Source of the DNA: CAWJMD01 sp963845675 | Lineage (GTDB): Bacteria; Actinomycetota; Actinomycetes; Actinomycetales; CAWJMD01 | Reading direction: 5' to 3' | DNA: 64,000 bases | NCBI GenBank assembly: GCA_963845675.1 | Contig: CAWJSX010000005.1 | Coordinates: 496,001-560,000, forward strand | Shown here: positions 8,756 to 17,980 of the stretch, piece by piece | How the letters are laid out: each line of letters opens with the position of its first letter | How positions within the stretch are numbered: position 1 is the stretch's first letter | Made by a program: the position numbers and the translations under genes | The notes under the pieces: generated by a model | Database searches by the model: none | What the model saw: the letters and a program-made list of their open reading frames with translations, nothing else | What the model was told of the DNA's origin: nothing

Positions 8756-9678
8756 TCAGCCCAGCGACAGGCCCGCGCCGAGGACGACGGCGTAGGCGAG
8801 CTCGAACCGGCCCGTCGCGCCGAGCACCGGCACCAGGGCGGGACCGACCGCTCCGGCGAGCACCGAGCGCACCGGGACGACGGCCAGCGGGGCGGTGAGC
8901 AGGGTCAGCCAGGCCCACGGGCTGCCACCGGGCAGCAGTGCCGCCGGCGCGACGAGGGGAACTGCCGCGAGAACGAGTGCGGCGTACAGGTAACGGGTGC
9001 CACGGTCCCCGAGCCGGACGGCCAGGGTGCGCTTGCCGGCCGCCGCGTCGGTGGGGACGTCGCGCAGGTTGTTCGCCACCAGGATGGCGCAGGCGACGAG
9101 CCCGACGGCGACGGCGGCGGCCACGGCCGGACCCGAGACGCGGCCCGCCTGCGTGTACGTCGTGCCGAGGACGGCGACCAGCCCGAAGAAGACGAAGACG
9201 AAGACCTCGCCGAGCCCGCTGTAGCCGTACGGCCGTCTCCCGCCGGTGTAGAACCAGGCGGCTGCGACGGCGGCGGCGCCGACGGCGAGCAGTCCACCAC
9301 GCGCCGCTGAGGGCCACCAGCACGAGCCCGGCGACCGCGGCCACGGCGAACGAGGCCAGGGCCGCGCCGAGGACGGACCGCGGTCTCGGCGAGCGCCGGA
9401 CCCGACCAGCCGCAGGGGGCCCACGCGGTCGGCGTCGGTGCCGCGGATGCCGTCCGAGTAGTCGTTGGCGTAGTTGACCCCCACCTGCAGTGCGACCGCG
9501 ACGACCAGCGCGAGGAGGGCGCGGCCGGCGTGCCCACCGTCCAGGGCGTACGCGGCACCCGTGCCGGCGGCGACGGGGCCACGGCGGCGGGCAGCGTGCG
9601 GGGCCGCGCGCCCTCGAGCCACTGGCGGACGGTCGGTGTCGGGGTGGGAGCGGGCACGGCGGGGAGGCTAGCGCTCAC
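8756..9678 (-). CDS. menA: 1,4-dihydroxy-2-naphthoate polyprenyltransferase (frameshifted in this sequence)
   Basis: UbiA-family membrane prenyltransferase that attaches the isoprenoid tail to DHNA in menaquinone synthesis. The Mg-diphosphate motif 'NYANDYSDGIRGTD' and the second Asp-rich motif 'NNLRDVPTDAAAGKRTLAVR' are both visible, with about eight TM segments. The N-terminal 'WLEGARPRTLPAA' is typical. Three frame changes interrupt it (near 9580, 9395 and 9300). GTG 9678 overlaps the menE stop as GTGA, implying coupled translation. Confidence 0.88.
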
Positions 9679-10949
9679 GACCCGGACACCAGGCGCTCGG
9701 CCAGGTCTCGGGCCCCCGTCCGGTCGGGCTTGCCGATCCCTCGGCTGGGGATCGCGTCGACGACGAACGTGCGCCGCGGGGCGGCGTGGCGTCCGAGGGA
9801 GCCGGCGACGTGCTCGCGCAGCCGCCTGCCCAGGCTGGCGTCGTGCGCGCCGGCGTCCTCCTCGGCGCACCCGGTGCGCCCGGTGCGCAGGGTCACGAAC
9901 GCGACCACGGCCTCGCCCCACTCGACGTCAGGCACACCGACGACCAGCGCCTCACGTACCTCGGGGTCCTCCAGCAGCGACGCCTCGACGCGCGCCGGCT
10001 CGACCTTCTCGCCGCCGGTGACGATCACGTCGTCGGCGCGACCGAGGACGGACACGTGCCCGGAGCTCACCTCCGCCCGGTCGCTCGTGACGAACCAGCG
10101 AAGGCCGTCCGACTCGACGAAGGCCTCACGCGTCAGGACCGTGTCCGCCCGGTACCGGGTCGCGAGCACCGGCCCGGCGACGGCGAGCCTGCCTTCGCCG
10201 CTGGTCCGCGCCTCGACACCGTCGAGCGGGGCGCCGTCGTAGATGCAGCCGCCACACGTCTCGGTCGACCCGTACGTGCGGACGACGTGGACACCGGCCA
10301 GGGTCGCCTTGCGGTGCAACGGTTCCGGGGTCGCAGCCCCGCCGAGCAGCACGGCGTCGAGCCGCGCCAGGGCGGCGGTCGCCGTGGGGTCCTCCAGGGC
10401 CCGGGCGAGCTGCGTCGGCACCAGCGAGGTGTAGCGGACCGGTGGCCCGTACCCGTCAAGGGCGGCGACCAGGGCGCCGGCGGTGAAGCCGCCGTGCAGT
10501 GGCACCAGCGAGGGCAGACGTTCCGCGGGGTCGGACGCCATCAGGCCGCGCACGAGCACCTGCCATCCGGCGACATGTGTGAGCGGGAGAGCGAGGGCCC
10601 AGCGGCCGGGTGGTCCGATCCGGGTGTGGGTGGCGCTCGCCGACGCGAGCAGCGCGGCCGAGGCCAGCTCGACGACCTTCGGCCGACCGGTCGAGCCCGA
10701 CGTGGGCAGGAGGAGGGCGGTGTCCCGGTCGACGGGCTGGTCGAGTGCGGCGGCCCTGACGACCTCATCACCTGGCGGCCCGGACGGCACCGGCAGGAGA
10801 GCGGGGCCGGTCCCGTCCAGCGCCCGGGAGAGCGCGGCGACGAGGACGGGCACCTGCTCGGGGCGGGCACCCGTCTCACCCAGGCGCAGGATCGAGACCT
10901 CGCGGGCCGACGGTGCCGGTCCGGTGCCGGTCCCGCGGTCGTCGCCCAC
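9675..10949 (-). CDS. menE: o-succinylbenzoate-CoA ligase
   Basis: ANL-superfamily acyl-CoA synthetase of 424 aa activating o-succinylbenzoate before MenB. The P-loop motif is 'PTSGSTGRPK', the A5 region 'YGSTETCGG', the A7 region 'TSDRAEV', and the catalytic lysine region 'PSRGIGKPDR' is near the C-terminus. The start GTG 10949 follows a TAGCCT box by 6 nt on the minus strand. It is the first gene of a menE-menA unit. Confidence 0.93.
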   Translation of the reverse strand: MGDDRGTGTGPAPSAREVSILRLGETGARPEQVPVLVAALSRALDGTGPALLPVPSGPPGDEVVRAAALDQPVDRDTALLLPTSGSTGRPKVVELASAALLASASATHTRIGPPGRWALALPLTHVAGWQVLVRGLMASDPAERLPSLVPLHGGFTAGALVAALDGYGPPVRYTSLVPTQLARALEDPTATAALARLDAVLLGGAATPEPLHRKATLAGVHVVRTYGSTETCGGCIYDGAPLDGVEARTSGEGRLAVAGPVLATRYRADTVLTREAFVESDGLRWFVTSDRAEVSSGHVSVLGRADDVIVTGGEKVEPARVEASLLEDPEVREALVVGVPDVEWGEAVVAFVTLRTGRTGCAEEDAGAHDASLGRRLREHVAGSLGRHAAPRRTFVVDAIPSRGIGKPDRTGARDLAERLVSGS

Positions 10950-10975
10950 GTCGTCAGGCTATCCGCGGCGCGTCG

Positions 10976-11362
10976 TCACTCGGAGGGCGAGGGAGGCGGC
11001 TCCTGCTCGTGCAGTCGAAGCCGGTTGCCGAACGGGTCGGTCAGCTCCAGCCAGGTGCCCAGCTCGTCGGTGTACACGCCGGGGTTCAGGAAGCGGTACT
11101 CCTTCGCCGACAGCTCCGCCGCCAAGGCGGTGAGACCGGTCGCCCGGACGTACACCGTGGCTCCCGGTGTGGCGTCGCCGTGGTGCTCGCTGAGGTGCAG
11201 CACCAGGTCTCCGCGCGAGACCTGTTGGTACAGGGGGGCTTCGGCGGTGAACCGGTGCTCGAAGTCGACCGACATCCCCAGGTAGTCCACGTAGAACTCG
11301 CGAGCCTTGTCGGCGTCGAAGCTCCGGAGGATGGGAACGACGGCCTGGACCGAGAACGGCAT
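10976..11362 (-). CDS. VOC-family (glyoxalase/bleomycin-resistance-like) protein
   Basis: A 128-aa vicinal-oxygen-chelate protein with two beta-alpha-beta-beta-beta halves ('DKAREFYVDYLG' start; 'WLELTDPFGNRLRL' end). ATG 11362 has a strong ribosome-binding site (AGGGAGG) six bases upstream. It is divergent to the SRPBCC gene. Substrate unknown; its place among men genes may be incidental. Confidence 0.85.
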   Translation of the reverse strand: MPFSVQAVVPILRSFDADKAREFYVDYLGMSVDFEHRFTAEAPLYQQVSRGDLVLHLSEHHGDATPGATVYVRATGLTALAAELSAKEYRFLNPGVYTDELGTWLELTDPFGNRLRLHEQEPPPSPSE

Positions 11363-11498
11363 GGCGTACCTCCCTGCTGACCGTGGGGGCCAGTATGGCC
11401 GGAGAAGGTCGTTGTGGGGACGACGGGTGACCGGCCGAGGGCCGCGGACCGTTCCCCGGGACGACCCGCTGGGGCTCACGCGGCGAGAGGATGGACGG

Positions 11499-11927
11499 AT
11501 GCAGCAGGTCATCACGGTGGAGATCGACGCGCCACCCGAGCGGGTCTGGGACGTCATGACCGATGTCGGACGGTGGCCTGAGTGGACCGGGACGGTCACG
11601 TCGGTGGCCAGACTCGACGGTGGTCCGCTGAGGCTCGGCTCGAGGGCTCGCCTCGAGCAGCCGAAGCTGCCGCCGACGGAGTACGTCGTGACCGAGCTCG
11701 AGCCGGGGCGCTCGTTCACCTGGGAGGCGACGAGCCCGGGCGTGCGCATCACCGCGCGGCACGACGTCGACGCGCTCCCGGGTGGTGGGACGCAGGTCCG
11801 CCTGACTGTCGAGCAGGCGGGCCCGCTCGGCACGGTGATGGGGCGGCTCTTCTTCAAGGGACTCACGGATCGCTACCTCGCGGCGGAGGCCGCCGGGCTG
11901 AAGGCGCGCAGCGAAGGCAGGGTCTGA
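11499..11927 (+). CDS. SRPBCC-family protein
   Basis: A 142-aa START-like (polyketide cyclase/dehydrase type) hydrophobic-ligand-binding fold. The family opening 'IDAPPERVWDVMTDVGRWPEWTGTV' and the C-terminal long helix 'GLTDRYLAAEAAGLKARSE' are clear. ATG 11499 is the first in-frame methionine before the domain, with GAGAGG about 10 nt upstream. It converges with menB, leaving 9 bp between stops. Ligand unknown. Confidence 0.82.
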   Translation: MQQVITVEIDAPPERVWDVMTDVGRWPEWTGTVTSVARLDGGPLRLGSRARLEQPKLPPTEYVVTELEPGRSFTWEATSPGVRITARHDVDALPGGGTQVRLTVEQAGPLGTVMGRLFFKGLTDRYLAAEAAGLKARSEGRV

Positions 11928-11936
11928 CTCGCCCCG

Positions 11937-12896
11937 TCAGTAGTACCAGGGGAACCCGGACCAGTCCGGGGGCCGCTTCTCCAAGAACGCGTCACGGCCC
12001 TCGATGGCCTCGTCCGTCATGTAGGCGAGACGAGTCGCCTCGCCGGCGAACACCTGCTGGCCGACCATCCCGTCGTCCGCGAGGTTGAACGCGAACTTCA
12101 GCATGCGCTGGGCCGTCGGGGACTTGCCGTTGATCTCCGCGGCGACCTCCAGGGCGACGCGCTCGAGATCGGCGTGGTCTGCGACGAGGTTGACCGCCCC
12201 CATCGCGTGCATGTCCTCGGCCGTGTAGGTCCGTCCGAGGAAGAAGATCTCGCGAGCGCGCTTCTGCCCCACCATCTTCGCCAGGTACGCCGAGCCGTAG
12301 CCGCCGTCGAACGAGCCCACGTCGGCGTCGGTCTGCTTGAACCGCGCGTGCTCCCTGCTCGCGATGGTCAGGTCGCAGACCACGTGCAGGCTGTGCCCGC
12401 CGCCGGCTGCCCACCCCGGTACGACTGCCACGACCACCTTGGGCATGGTGCGGATCAGCCGCTGCACCTCGAGGATGTGCAGTCGCCCACCCGCGGCCTT
12501 CACGCGCGCCTCGTCCACCGTGCCGGCCGTCTCGCCGTCCGCGTACTGGTAGCCCGAGCGCCCCCGGATCCGCTGGTCGCCACCGGAGCAGAACGCCCAG
12601 CCCCCGTCTCGCGGACTCGGTCCGTTGCCGGTCAGCAGCACCGCCCCGACGTCGGGGGTCATCCGCGCGTGGTCGAGCGCCCGGTACAGCTCGTCCACCG
12701 TGTGCGGACGGAAGGCGTTGCGCACGCCGGGGCGGTCGAAGGCGATCCGGACCGTGCCGCCCGCCGGCCCGTCGAGCAGGCAGCGGTGGTACGTGATGTC
12801 GGTGAGGCCGAACCCTGGCACCGGTCGCCACGCGGTGGGGTCGAACAGCTCGGACACGGCCCGGTCGTCCGCCTCGGTGCGGGGTTCGTCGCTCAC
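11937..12896 (-). CDS. menB: 1,4-dihydroxy-2-naphthoyl-CoA synthase
   Basis: Crotonase-fold enzyme cyclising o-succinylbenzoyl-CoA. The 319-aa product shows the MenB signatures 'CSGGDQRIRG', 'GWAAGGGHSLHVVCDL', 'GSFDGGYGS' and the terminal 'FPWYY'. GTG 12896 is chosen because a TATCCT box lies 7 nt upstream. Longer in-frame starts would cross the divergent menC promoter. Confidence 0.95.
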   Translation of the reverse strand: MSDEPRTEADDRAVSELFDPTAWRPVPGFGLTDITYHRCLLDGPAGGTVRIAFDRPGVRNAFRPHTVDELYRALDHARMTPDVGAVLLTGNGPSPRDGGWAFCSGGDQRIRGRSGYQYADGETAGTVDEARVKAAGGRLHILEVQRLIRTMPKVVVAVVPGWAAGGGHSLHVVCDLTIASREHARFKQTDADVGSFDGGYGSAYLAKMVGQKRAREIFFLGRTYTAEDMHAMGAVNLVADHADLERVALEVAAEINGKSPTAQRMLKFAFNLADDGMVGQQVFAGEATRLAYMTDEAIEGRDAFLEKRPPDWSGFPWYY

Positions 12897-12914
12897 GTCG
12901 GCGAGGATAGGCCG
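12897..12914. promoter_or_regulatory. 18-bp divergent menB/menC start region
   Basis: Only 18 bp separate the start codons of menB (minus) and menC (plus). On the minus strand TATCCT (12904-12909) is 7 nt from the menB GTG, so menB is probably leaderless. Any menC promoter must lie inside the menB coding sequence or overlap this same AGGATA box. Confidence 0.55.
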
Positions 12915-13946
12915 GTGACCGCGACGCACCTGCACCTGCCACCGCTGCAGGACGTGCTGGTCGGGCTGCGCGTCGTGCGCGTCCCGCTGCGGGTGCGGTT
13001 CCGCGGGCTGGAGGTCCGCGAGGTGGCCCTGCTGCGAGGACCTGCCGGCTGGGGCGAGTTCGGCGCCTTCACCGAGTACGACGACGACGAGTCGGCCTGG
13101 TGGCTCGCGTCGGCTCTCGAGGCCGCCTGGACCGGCTGGCCGCCGGCGGTGCGCGACACGGTGCCGGTGAACGCCACCGTCCCCGCGGTGCCGGCGGACC
13201 GCGTGGCGGACGTGCTGTCGGGCTTCGACGGCTGCACGACCGTCAAGGTCAAGGTCGCGGAGCGAGGCCAGGGGCTCGCGGACGACCTCGCGCGTGTCCG
13301 ACGGGTCCGGGAGCTGATGGGTCCGGAGGCGGCGATCAGGGTGGACGCCAACGGTGCCTGGGGCCTGGCCGAGGCCGTCGAGGCGCTGACCGCGCTGTCG
13401 ACGTCCGGGCTCCAGTACGCCGAGCAGCCCTGCGCCGAGCTGGGTGACCTGGAGCGGCTGCGCACCGAGCTGCGCCGCCGAGAGGTCGACGTGCCGATCG
13501 CCGCGGACGAGAGCATCCGGAAGGCGTCAGACCCGTTCCGGGTCGCGGCGTCGGGGGCCGTCGACGTCGCCGTGCTCAAGGTGCCGCCGCTCGGCGGCGT
13601 CGCCCGGATGCTGTCGGTCGCAGCAGTCCTGGCAGAGCGCCACGACGTGTCCGTCGTCGTGTCGAGCGCCCTCGACACGAGCGTGGGCATGGCCGCCGGC
13701 GTCGCGGCGGCAGCCGCCCTCCCCGGTCTCGAGCTGGCGTGCGGCCTGGGGACGGTCGGGCTGCTGGAGCGCGACGTGACGAGCGATCCGCTGCTGCCCG
13801 TCCGTGGCAGCCTGCCGGTCAGGGCCGTCGAACCCGACGCACGGATGCTCGAGCGGCTCGCGGCACCGCCGGAGCGGTTCGACTGGTGGGCGCGGCGCGT
13901 GGAGCGCTGTCACGCGGTGCTGTCCACGACGGAGGTCGTGTCATGA
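12915..13946 (+). CDS. menC: o-succinylbenzoate synthase
   Basis: Enolase-superfamily dehydratase of 343 aa converting SHCHC to o-succinylbenzoate. The catalytic lysine motif 'KVKV', the metal ligands in 'RVDANGAW', 'YAEQPC' and 'IAADESI', and the second lysine region 'VLKVPPLGG' occur in the expected order. Its stop overlaps the menD start as ATGA. Intact. Confidence 0.94.
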   Translation: MTATHLHLPPLQDVLVGLRVVRVPLRVRFRGLEVREVALLRGPAGWGEFGAFTEYDDDESAWWLASALEAAWTGWPPAVRDTVPVNATVPAVPADRVADVLSGFDGCTTVKVKVAERGQGLADDLARVRRVRELMGPEAAIRVDANGAWGLAEAVEALTALSTSGLQYAEQPCAELGDLERLRTELRRREVDVPIAADESIRKASDPFRVAASGAVDVAVLKVPPLGGVARMLSVAAVLAERHDVSVVVSSALDTSVGMAAGVAAAAALPGLELACGLGTVGLLERDVTSDPLLPVRGSLPVRAVEPDARMLERLAAPPERFDWWARRVERCHAVLSTTEVVS

Positions 13947-15616
13947 GCGCGTCCGTCGCGGCGGCACGCGCCCTCGTCGAGGGGCTCGTAGCCGCCGGTG
14001 TGCGCGACCTCGTGCTCTGCCCAGGGTCGAGGTCGGCACCGCTGGCGTACGCCGCCCACGCGGCTGAGCAGGCCGGTGCGCTGCGACTTCACGTGCGCCA
14101 CGACGAGCGGGGCGCCGCCTTCGTGGCTCTCGGGTGCGCCGCCGCGGACCGGCGACCCGCGGCCGTCGTCACCACGTCCGGCACGGCGGTGGCGAACCTG
14201 CACCCCGCCGTCCTCGAGGCGCACCACGCGGGAGTGCCCCTGCTGGTGCTCACGGCCGACCGGCCGCACCGGCTGCGCGGGACGTGGGCCAACCAGACGA
14301 GCCACCTGCAGGCGGGCCTGTTCGGGGGTGCGCCGGTCGCGACGCGTGACATCCAGGCGCCTGAGGTGCGGGCGGCGGGCGGAAGTGCTGTGCACGAGTG
14401 GTTCTCGATCGGGATCGAGGCCGCGCGGACGGCCGTCGAGGGCACGCCCGGCAGGGGGCGCGGCGGCCCCGTCCACCTCAACCTCGCCTTCGACGAGCCG
14501 CTGACCCCGCAGGCCCTCGAGCCGTGGCCGGCCGGTACGCACGGGCCGCCCGGCTCTCGCGCCGGCTCGCGGCGCGCCGACACCGTGCTGCTCGACCGCG
14601 GACCGCGCACGCTGGTCGTGGCCGGCGACCGGGCGGGCGTCGAGGCGCGTCGGCTCGCGGAGGCGGCGGGCTGGCCGCTGCTCGCAGAGCCCACGTCCGG
14701 CGCGAAGGGAGGCGACCACCGCATCGGGGCCTACCGGCTCGTGCTGGGCCGCACGGGCTTCGGCGACCGCGTCGAGCGCGTGGTGGTGTTCGGGCACCCG
14801 ACCGTGTCGCGACCGGTGACGAGGCTGCTGGCCCGCGTCGACGTGGAGCTGGTCCAGGTCGTCCGGTCCGTCGACGAGCCTGGGCCCGAGCGGCATGCGC
14901 GTCGCGTCGTCGGTCACGTCGAGGCCGCCGGTGACCCGGGTGCGGACAGCTCCTGGCTCGAGCAGTGGGTGGCGGCCGGACGTGTGGCCGAGCGCGCGGT
15001 CGACGAGGTGCTGGATGGCTGGCCGGTGCTCACCGGACCTCTCCTGGCGCGCGAGGTCGCTCACGCGACCGGCGCCGGCGACGCGCTGGTGGTCGCGGCG
15101 TCGAACCCGGTACGCGACCTCGATCTCGTCGCGCCCGCCCCCGACGGCGTGCTCGTGCTGGCGAACCGTGGTCTGGCGGGCATCGACGGGACGATCGGCA
15201 CCGCGGTCGGTGTCGCCGCCGCCGCCGGTCGACCGACGCGCCTGCTGGTCGGCGACCTGGCGTTCCTGCACGACCACGGGAGCCTCGCGCTCCCCGTCGG
15301 CGAACGGGACCGGCTGCGCCTGCAGGTGGTGGTGCTCAACGACGACGGTGGCGGGATCTTCGGGCTGATCGAGCACGCTGACCACCCGTCCAGCTTCGAG
15401 CGGGTGTTCGGTACGCCGCACGGCGCAGACCTGGCTTCGCTGTGCGCGGCCGTGGGGGTCCCGCACCGACGCGTGAACGAGAAGGCTGAGCTGGCAACGG
15501 TTCTCGCCGATGTCCCCTTGGGGATCTCCGTCGTCGAGGTGCGTGCCGACCGGGGGTCCCTGCGACCCCTGCACGACGCGCTGCGCACTGCGGTCGTCGG
15601 TCCCGACCCCGGCTGA
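13943..15616 (+). CDS. menD: 2-succinyl-5-enolpyruvyl-6-hydroxy-3-cyclohexene-1-carboxylate synthase
   Basis: ThDP-dependent enzyme of 557 aa joining isochorismate and 2-oxoglutarate. The N-terminal pyrimidine-binding domain opens with 'DLVLCPGSRSAPLAYAA', with the family 'TSGTAVANLHPAV' motif. The C-terminal ThDP motif runs 'GDLAFLHDHGSL...NDDGGGIFG'. Co-translated with menC and convergent with menF, 12 bp between the stops. Confidence 0.95.
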   Translation: MSASVAAARALVEGLVAAGVRDLVLCPGSRSAPLAYAAHAAEQAGALRLHVRHDERGAAFVALGCAAADRRPAAVVTTSGTAVANLHPAVLEAHHAGVPLLVLTADRPHRLRGTWANQTSHLQAGLFGGAPVATRDIQAPEVRAAGGSAVHEWFSIGIEAARTAVEGTPGRGRGGPVHLNLAFDEPLTPQALEPWPAGTHGPPGSRAGSRRADTVLLDRGPRTLVVAGDRAGVEARRLAEAAGWPLLAEPTSGAKGGDHRIGAYRLVLGRTGFGDRVERVVVFGHPTVSRPVTRLLARVDVELVQVVRSVDEPGPERHARRVVGHVEAAGDPGADSSWLEQWVAAGRVAERAVDEVLDGWPVLTGPLLAREVAHATGAGDALVVAASNPVRDLDLVAPAPDGVLVLANRGLAGIDGTIGTAVGVAAAAGRPTRLLVGDLAFLHDHGSLALPVGERDRLRLQVVVLNDDGGGIFGLIEHADHPSSFERVFGTPHGADLASLCAAVGVPHRRVNEKAELATVLADVPLGISVVEVRADRGSLRPLHDALRTAVVGPDPG

Positions 15617-15628
15617 GAGCTGCCCGCG

Positions 15629-16918
15629 TCAGCCGAGCGCGTCGCGCATCGGCACGAGCTTGGCGTCGGACTCCGCCAGCTCCGCCTCGGGGTCCGACCC
15701 GGCGACGATGCCGCACCCGGCGAAGAGCCGCAGCCGGTGCGCGTCGTCCGGGTCGTGCCGCGCGGACCGGAGCGCGATGCCGAGCTCGCCGTCGCCGCTC
15801 CCGTCAACCCAGCCGACGGGCCCTGCGTAGCGGTCGCGGTCCATCTGCTCCAGCTCGTCGATCAGCGCGGACGCCACCGGGGTGGGCGTGCCGCAGACGG
15901 CTGCGGACGGGTGCAGCGAGGCGGCGAGGTCGAGCACGGAGGGGTTCGACGACCGGCGCCCGCGGGGCAGGACGCCGGTGACGTCGGTGGCCAGGTGCAT
16001 GACGTTCGGCAGGTGCAGCACGAACGGGGCCTCCGGCACGTTGGTGCTGGCGCAGTGCGGCGCCAGGGCGTCCGCGACCGATCGCACCGCGTACTCGTGC
16101 TCCTCGAGGTCCTTGCTCGACCGTGCCAGGCCCGCCGCCAGGGCGAGGTCGTGCTCGTCGTCGCCGGTCCGGCGGATAGTGCCGGCCAGGACCCGCGACG
16201 TCACCAGGCCGCGCTCGCAGCGCACCAGCAGCTCGGGTGTTGCGCCCACCAGACCGTCCACGGCGAACGTCCAGCAGGAGGCGTACCCGTCCGCGAGCCG
16301 CTGCAGGAGCCATCGCTGGTCCACGGGGTGCTCGGCCCGGGCGTCGAGGTCACGCGCCAGCACGACCTTGTCGAGCTCTCCTGCGCCGATGCGGCGGACC
16401 GCCTCGGCGACGGCAGACATCCACTGCGGTCCGGACAGGGCACCGTCCCCGTAGCTCACCTCGCCCGGAGCCGTCACCGGCTCGACGGCCGGCAGGACCG
16501 CCGGATCCGGGAGCGCGCCGTGCGCGTCGGTCGTCGTCACCCACCAGGCACCGTCGCGGTGCCCGACGACGGTGCGAGGCACCACCAGCACGCCGCCCGC
16601 CGCCGAGCCGGGCGAGAAGCTGAAGGAGACGAACGCGACCGGCCCGCTGCCGGGCGCCTGCACCTCGTCGCGCACGACCGCGCCCGCGGCGAGCCCCGAC
16701 CAGGTCCTCGCGGCCTGCGCCACCTGGTCGGGCTCGTCCAGCTCGATCCGCAGCTGCTCGCCGACGCCCACCAGACCCTCGCCGCGGCGCACCCAGGCGA
16801 GGGCCTGCCCGGACGGGAGCAGACCCAGCAGCGGACCCGGGTCGTCGAGGGGGACGGTGCGCACCACCAGCGTGGCGTCCGCAGGGTCGGTCTGCGACCG
16901 GTCTGGGGCGGTACTCAT
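15629..16918 (-). CDS. menF: isochorismate synthase
   Basis: A 429-aa chorismate-binding enzyme making isochorismate for MenD. The C-terminal catalytic domain shows 'GELDKVVLARD', 'GATPELLVR', 'LAGTIRR', 'LHPSAAVCGTP' and the final 'FAGCGIVAGSDPEAELAE'. A TAGGCT box lies 8 nt before ATG 16918 on the minus strand. A salicylate-type isochorismate synthase is possible by sequence, but the men context decides for MenF. Confidence 0.92.
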   Translation of the reverse strand: MSTAPDRSQTDPADATLVVRTVPLDDPGPLLGLLPSGQALAWVRRGEGLVGVGEQLRIELDEPDQVAQAARTWSGLAAGAVVRDEVQAPGSGPVAFVSFSFSPGSAAGGVLVVPRTVVGHRDGAWWVTTTDAHGALPDPAVLPAVEPVTAPGEVSYGDGALSGPQWMSAVAEAVRRIGAGELDKVVLARDLDARAEHPVDQRWLLQRLADGYASCWTFAVDGLVGATPELLVRCERGLVTSRVLAGTIRRTGDDEHDLALAAGLARSSKDLEEHEYAVRSVADALAPHCASTNVPEAPFVLHLPNVMHLATDVTGVLPRGRRSSNPSVLDLAASLHPSAAVCGTPTPVASALIDELEQMDRDRYAGPVGWVDGSGDGELGIALRSARHDPDDAHRLRLFAGCGIVAGSDPEAELAESDAKLVPMRDALG

Positions 16919-16999
16919 CGGACGTCAGCCTAGGTGGCGCGGACGCGGCCCGCCCGACCGGGAGCGTGCGCAGGGCAGGTGGGCTGCGACACTCGAGGA

Positions 17000-17695
17000 G
17001 TGAGCCGAGCAGATCTGGACAAGCAGCCGCATGAGGTCGCCGCGATGTTCGACGACGTGGCCGACCGGTACGACGTGACCAACGACGTGCTGTCGCTCGG
17101 CCAGGACCGCCGGTGGCGAAAGGCCGCGATGCAGGCCCTCGACCTGCGGCCAGGGCAGACGCTGCTGGACCTGGCGGCGGGGACCGGTACCTCGTCCGAG
17201 CCCTTCGCTGACGCCGGAGTACGCACCGTGGCGAGCGACTTCTCGCTCGGCATGCTGCGCGTCGGCCGTCGCCGTCGCCCGGACCTGGCGATGGTCGCTG
17301 GGGACGCCACCCGTCTGCCGTTCGCCGACGCCTCCTTCGACGCGGTGACGATCTCGTTCGGCCTGCGCAACGTCGTGGACCACGCCAGCGCCCTGGCCGA
17401 GATGCTGCGGGTCACGCGTCCCGGCGGGAGGCTCGTCGTCTGCGAGTTCTCCCACCCGACCCTGCGGCCGTTCCGGGTGGCGTACACCGAGTACCTGATG
17501 CGGGCGCTGCCCGCCGTCGCTCGCGCCGTCAGCTCGAACCCCGACGCCTACGTCTACCTGGCCGAGTCGATCCGAGCGTGGCCCGACCAGGCCGCGCTCG
17601 CCGACGAGCTGCGGGCCTCCGGCTGGGACGAGGTCCAGTGGCGCAACCTCTCCGGCGGCATCGTCGCGCTGCACCGGGCGACGCGTCCGGCCTGA
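17000..17695 (+). CDS. menG: demethylmenaquinone methyltransferase
   Basis: UbiE/MenG SAM-dependent C-methyltransferase of 231 aa, the last step to menaquinone. Family marks are 'YDVTNDVLSLGQDRRWRK', the SAM motif 'LLDLAAGTGT', 'ISFGLRNVVD' and 'RPGGRLVVCEFSHP'. GTG 17000 is preceded by GAGGA and by a GACACT box 6 nt away. Divergent from menF. Confidence 0.94.
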   Translation: MSRADLDKQPHEVAAMFDDVADRYDVTNDVLSLGQDRRWRKAAMQALDLRPGQTLLDLAAGTGTSSEPFADAGVRTVASDFSLGMLRVGRRRRPDLAMVAGDATRLPFADASFDAVTISFGLRNVVDHASALAEMLRVTRPGGRLVVCEFSHPTLRPFRVAYTEYLMRALPAVARAVSSNPDAYVYLAESIRAWPDQAALADELRASGWDEVQWRNLSGGIVALHRATRPA

Positions 17696-17718
17696 CCCGT
17701 CTCGCCCCCTCCCCGCAG

Positions 17719-17885
17719 ATCGTGGCCTTTCTGCGCTTCCAGGCCCCCGATAACCGCAGATAGTGGCCGATCTGCGGTTCGCGGGGGCCCTCGGACGGCG
17801 GATAGTGGCCGATCTGCGGTTCGCGGGGGCCCTCGGACGGCGGATAGTGGCCGATCTGCGGTTCGCGGAGGACCTCGGCGACAGG
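17719..17885. repeat. 42-bp direct tandem repeat, three copies plus one degenerate copy
   Basis: Copies start at 17760, 17802 and 17844 with an exact 42-bp period (core TAGTGGCCGATCTGCGGTTC). A degenerate 41-bp copy starts at 17719. The first two full copies are nearly identical and the third diverges at its end. They sit between menG and the CsbD gene. Although 42 is divisible by 3, no start or family match supports coding. Confidence 0.85.
17752..17779 (+). terminator. hairpin after menG
   Basis: Perfect 10-bp stem AACCGCAGAT / ATCTGCGGTT around an 8-nt loop, about 57 bp after the menG stop and embedded in the first unit of the tandem repeat. Later units keep only part of the left arm. Terminator function is an inference. 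Confidence 0.5.
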
Positions 17886-17980
17886 GGCGGGACGGCCTCT
17901 CCGGATGCGAGGCGCGCCGACTCGTGCTGTCCTCGGCGGGCGTGGCGGGACCAGCCCGCCACCAGACCCAGGGGAGCGCC

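Noticed and set aside
17719..17885. CRISPR array
   Set aside because: The repeats are head-to-tail 42-bp units with no unique spacers, and no cas genes are present.
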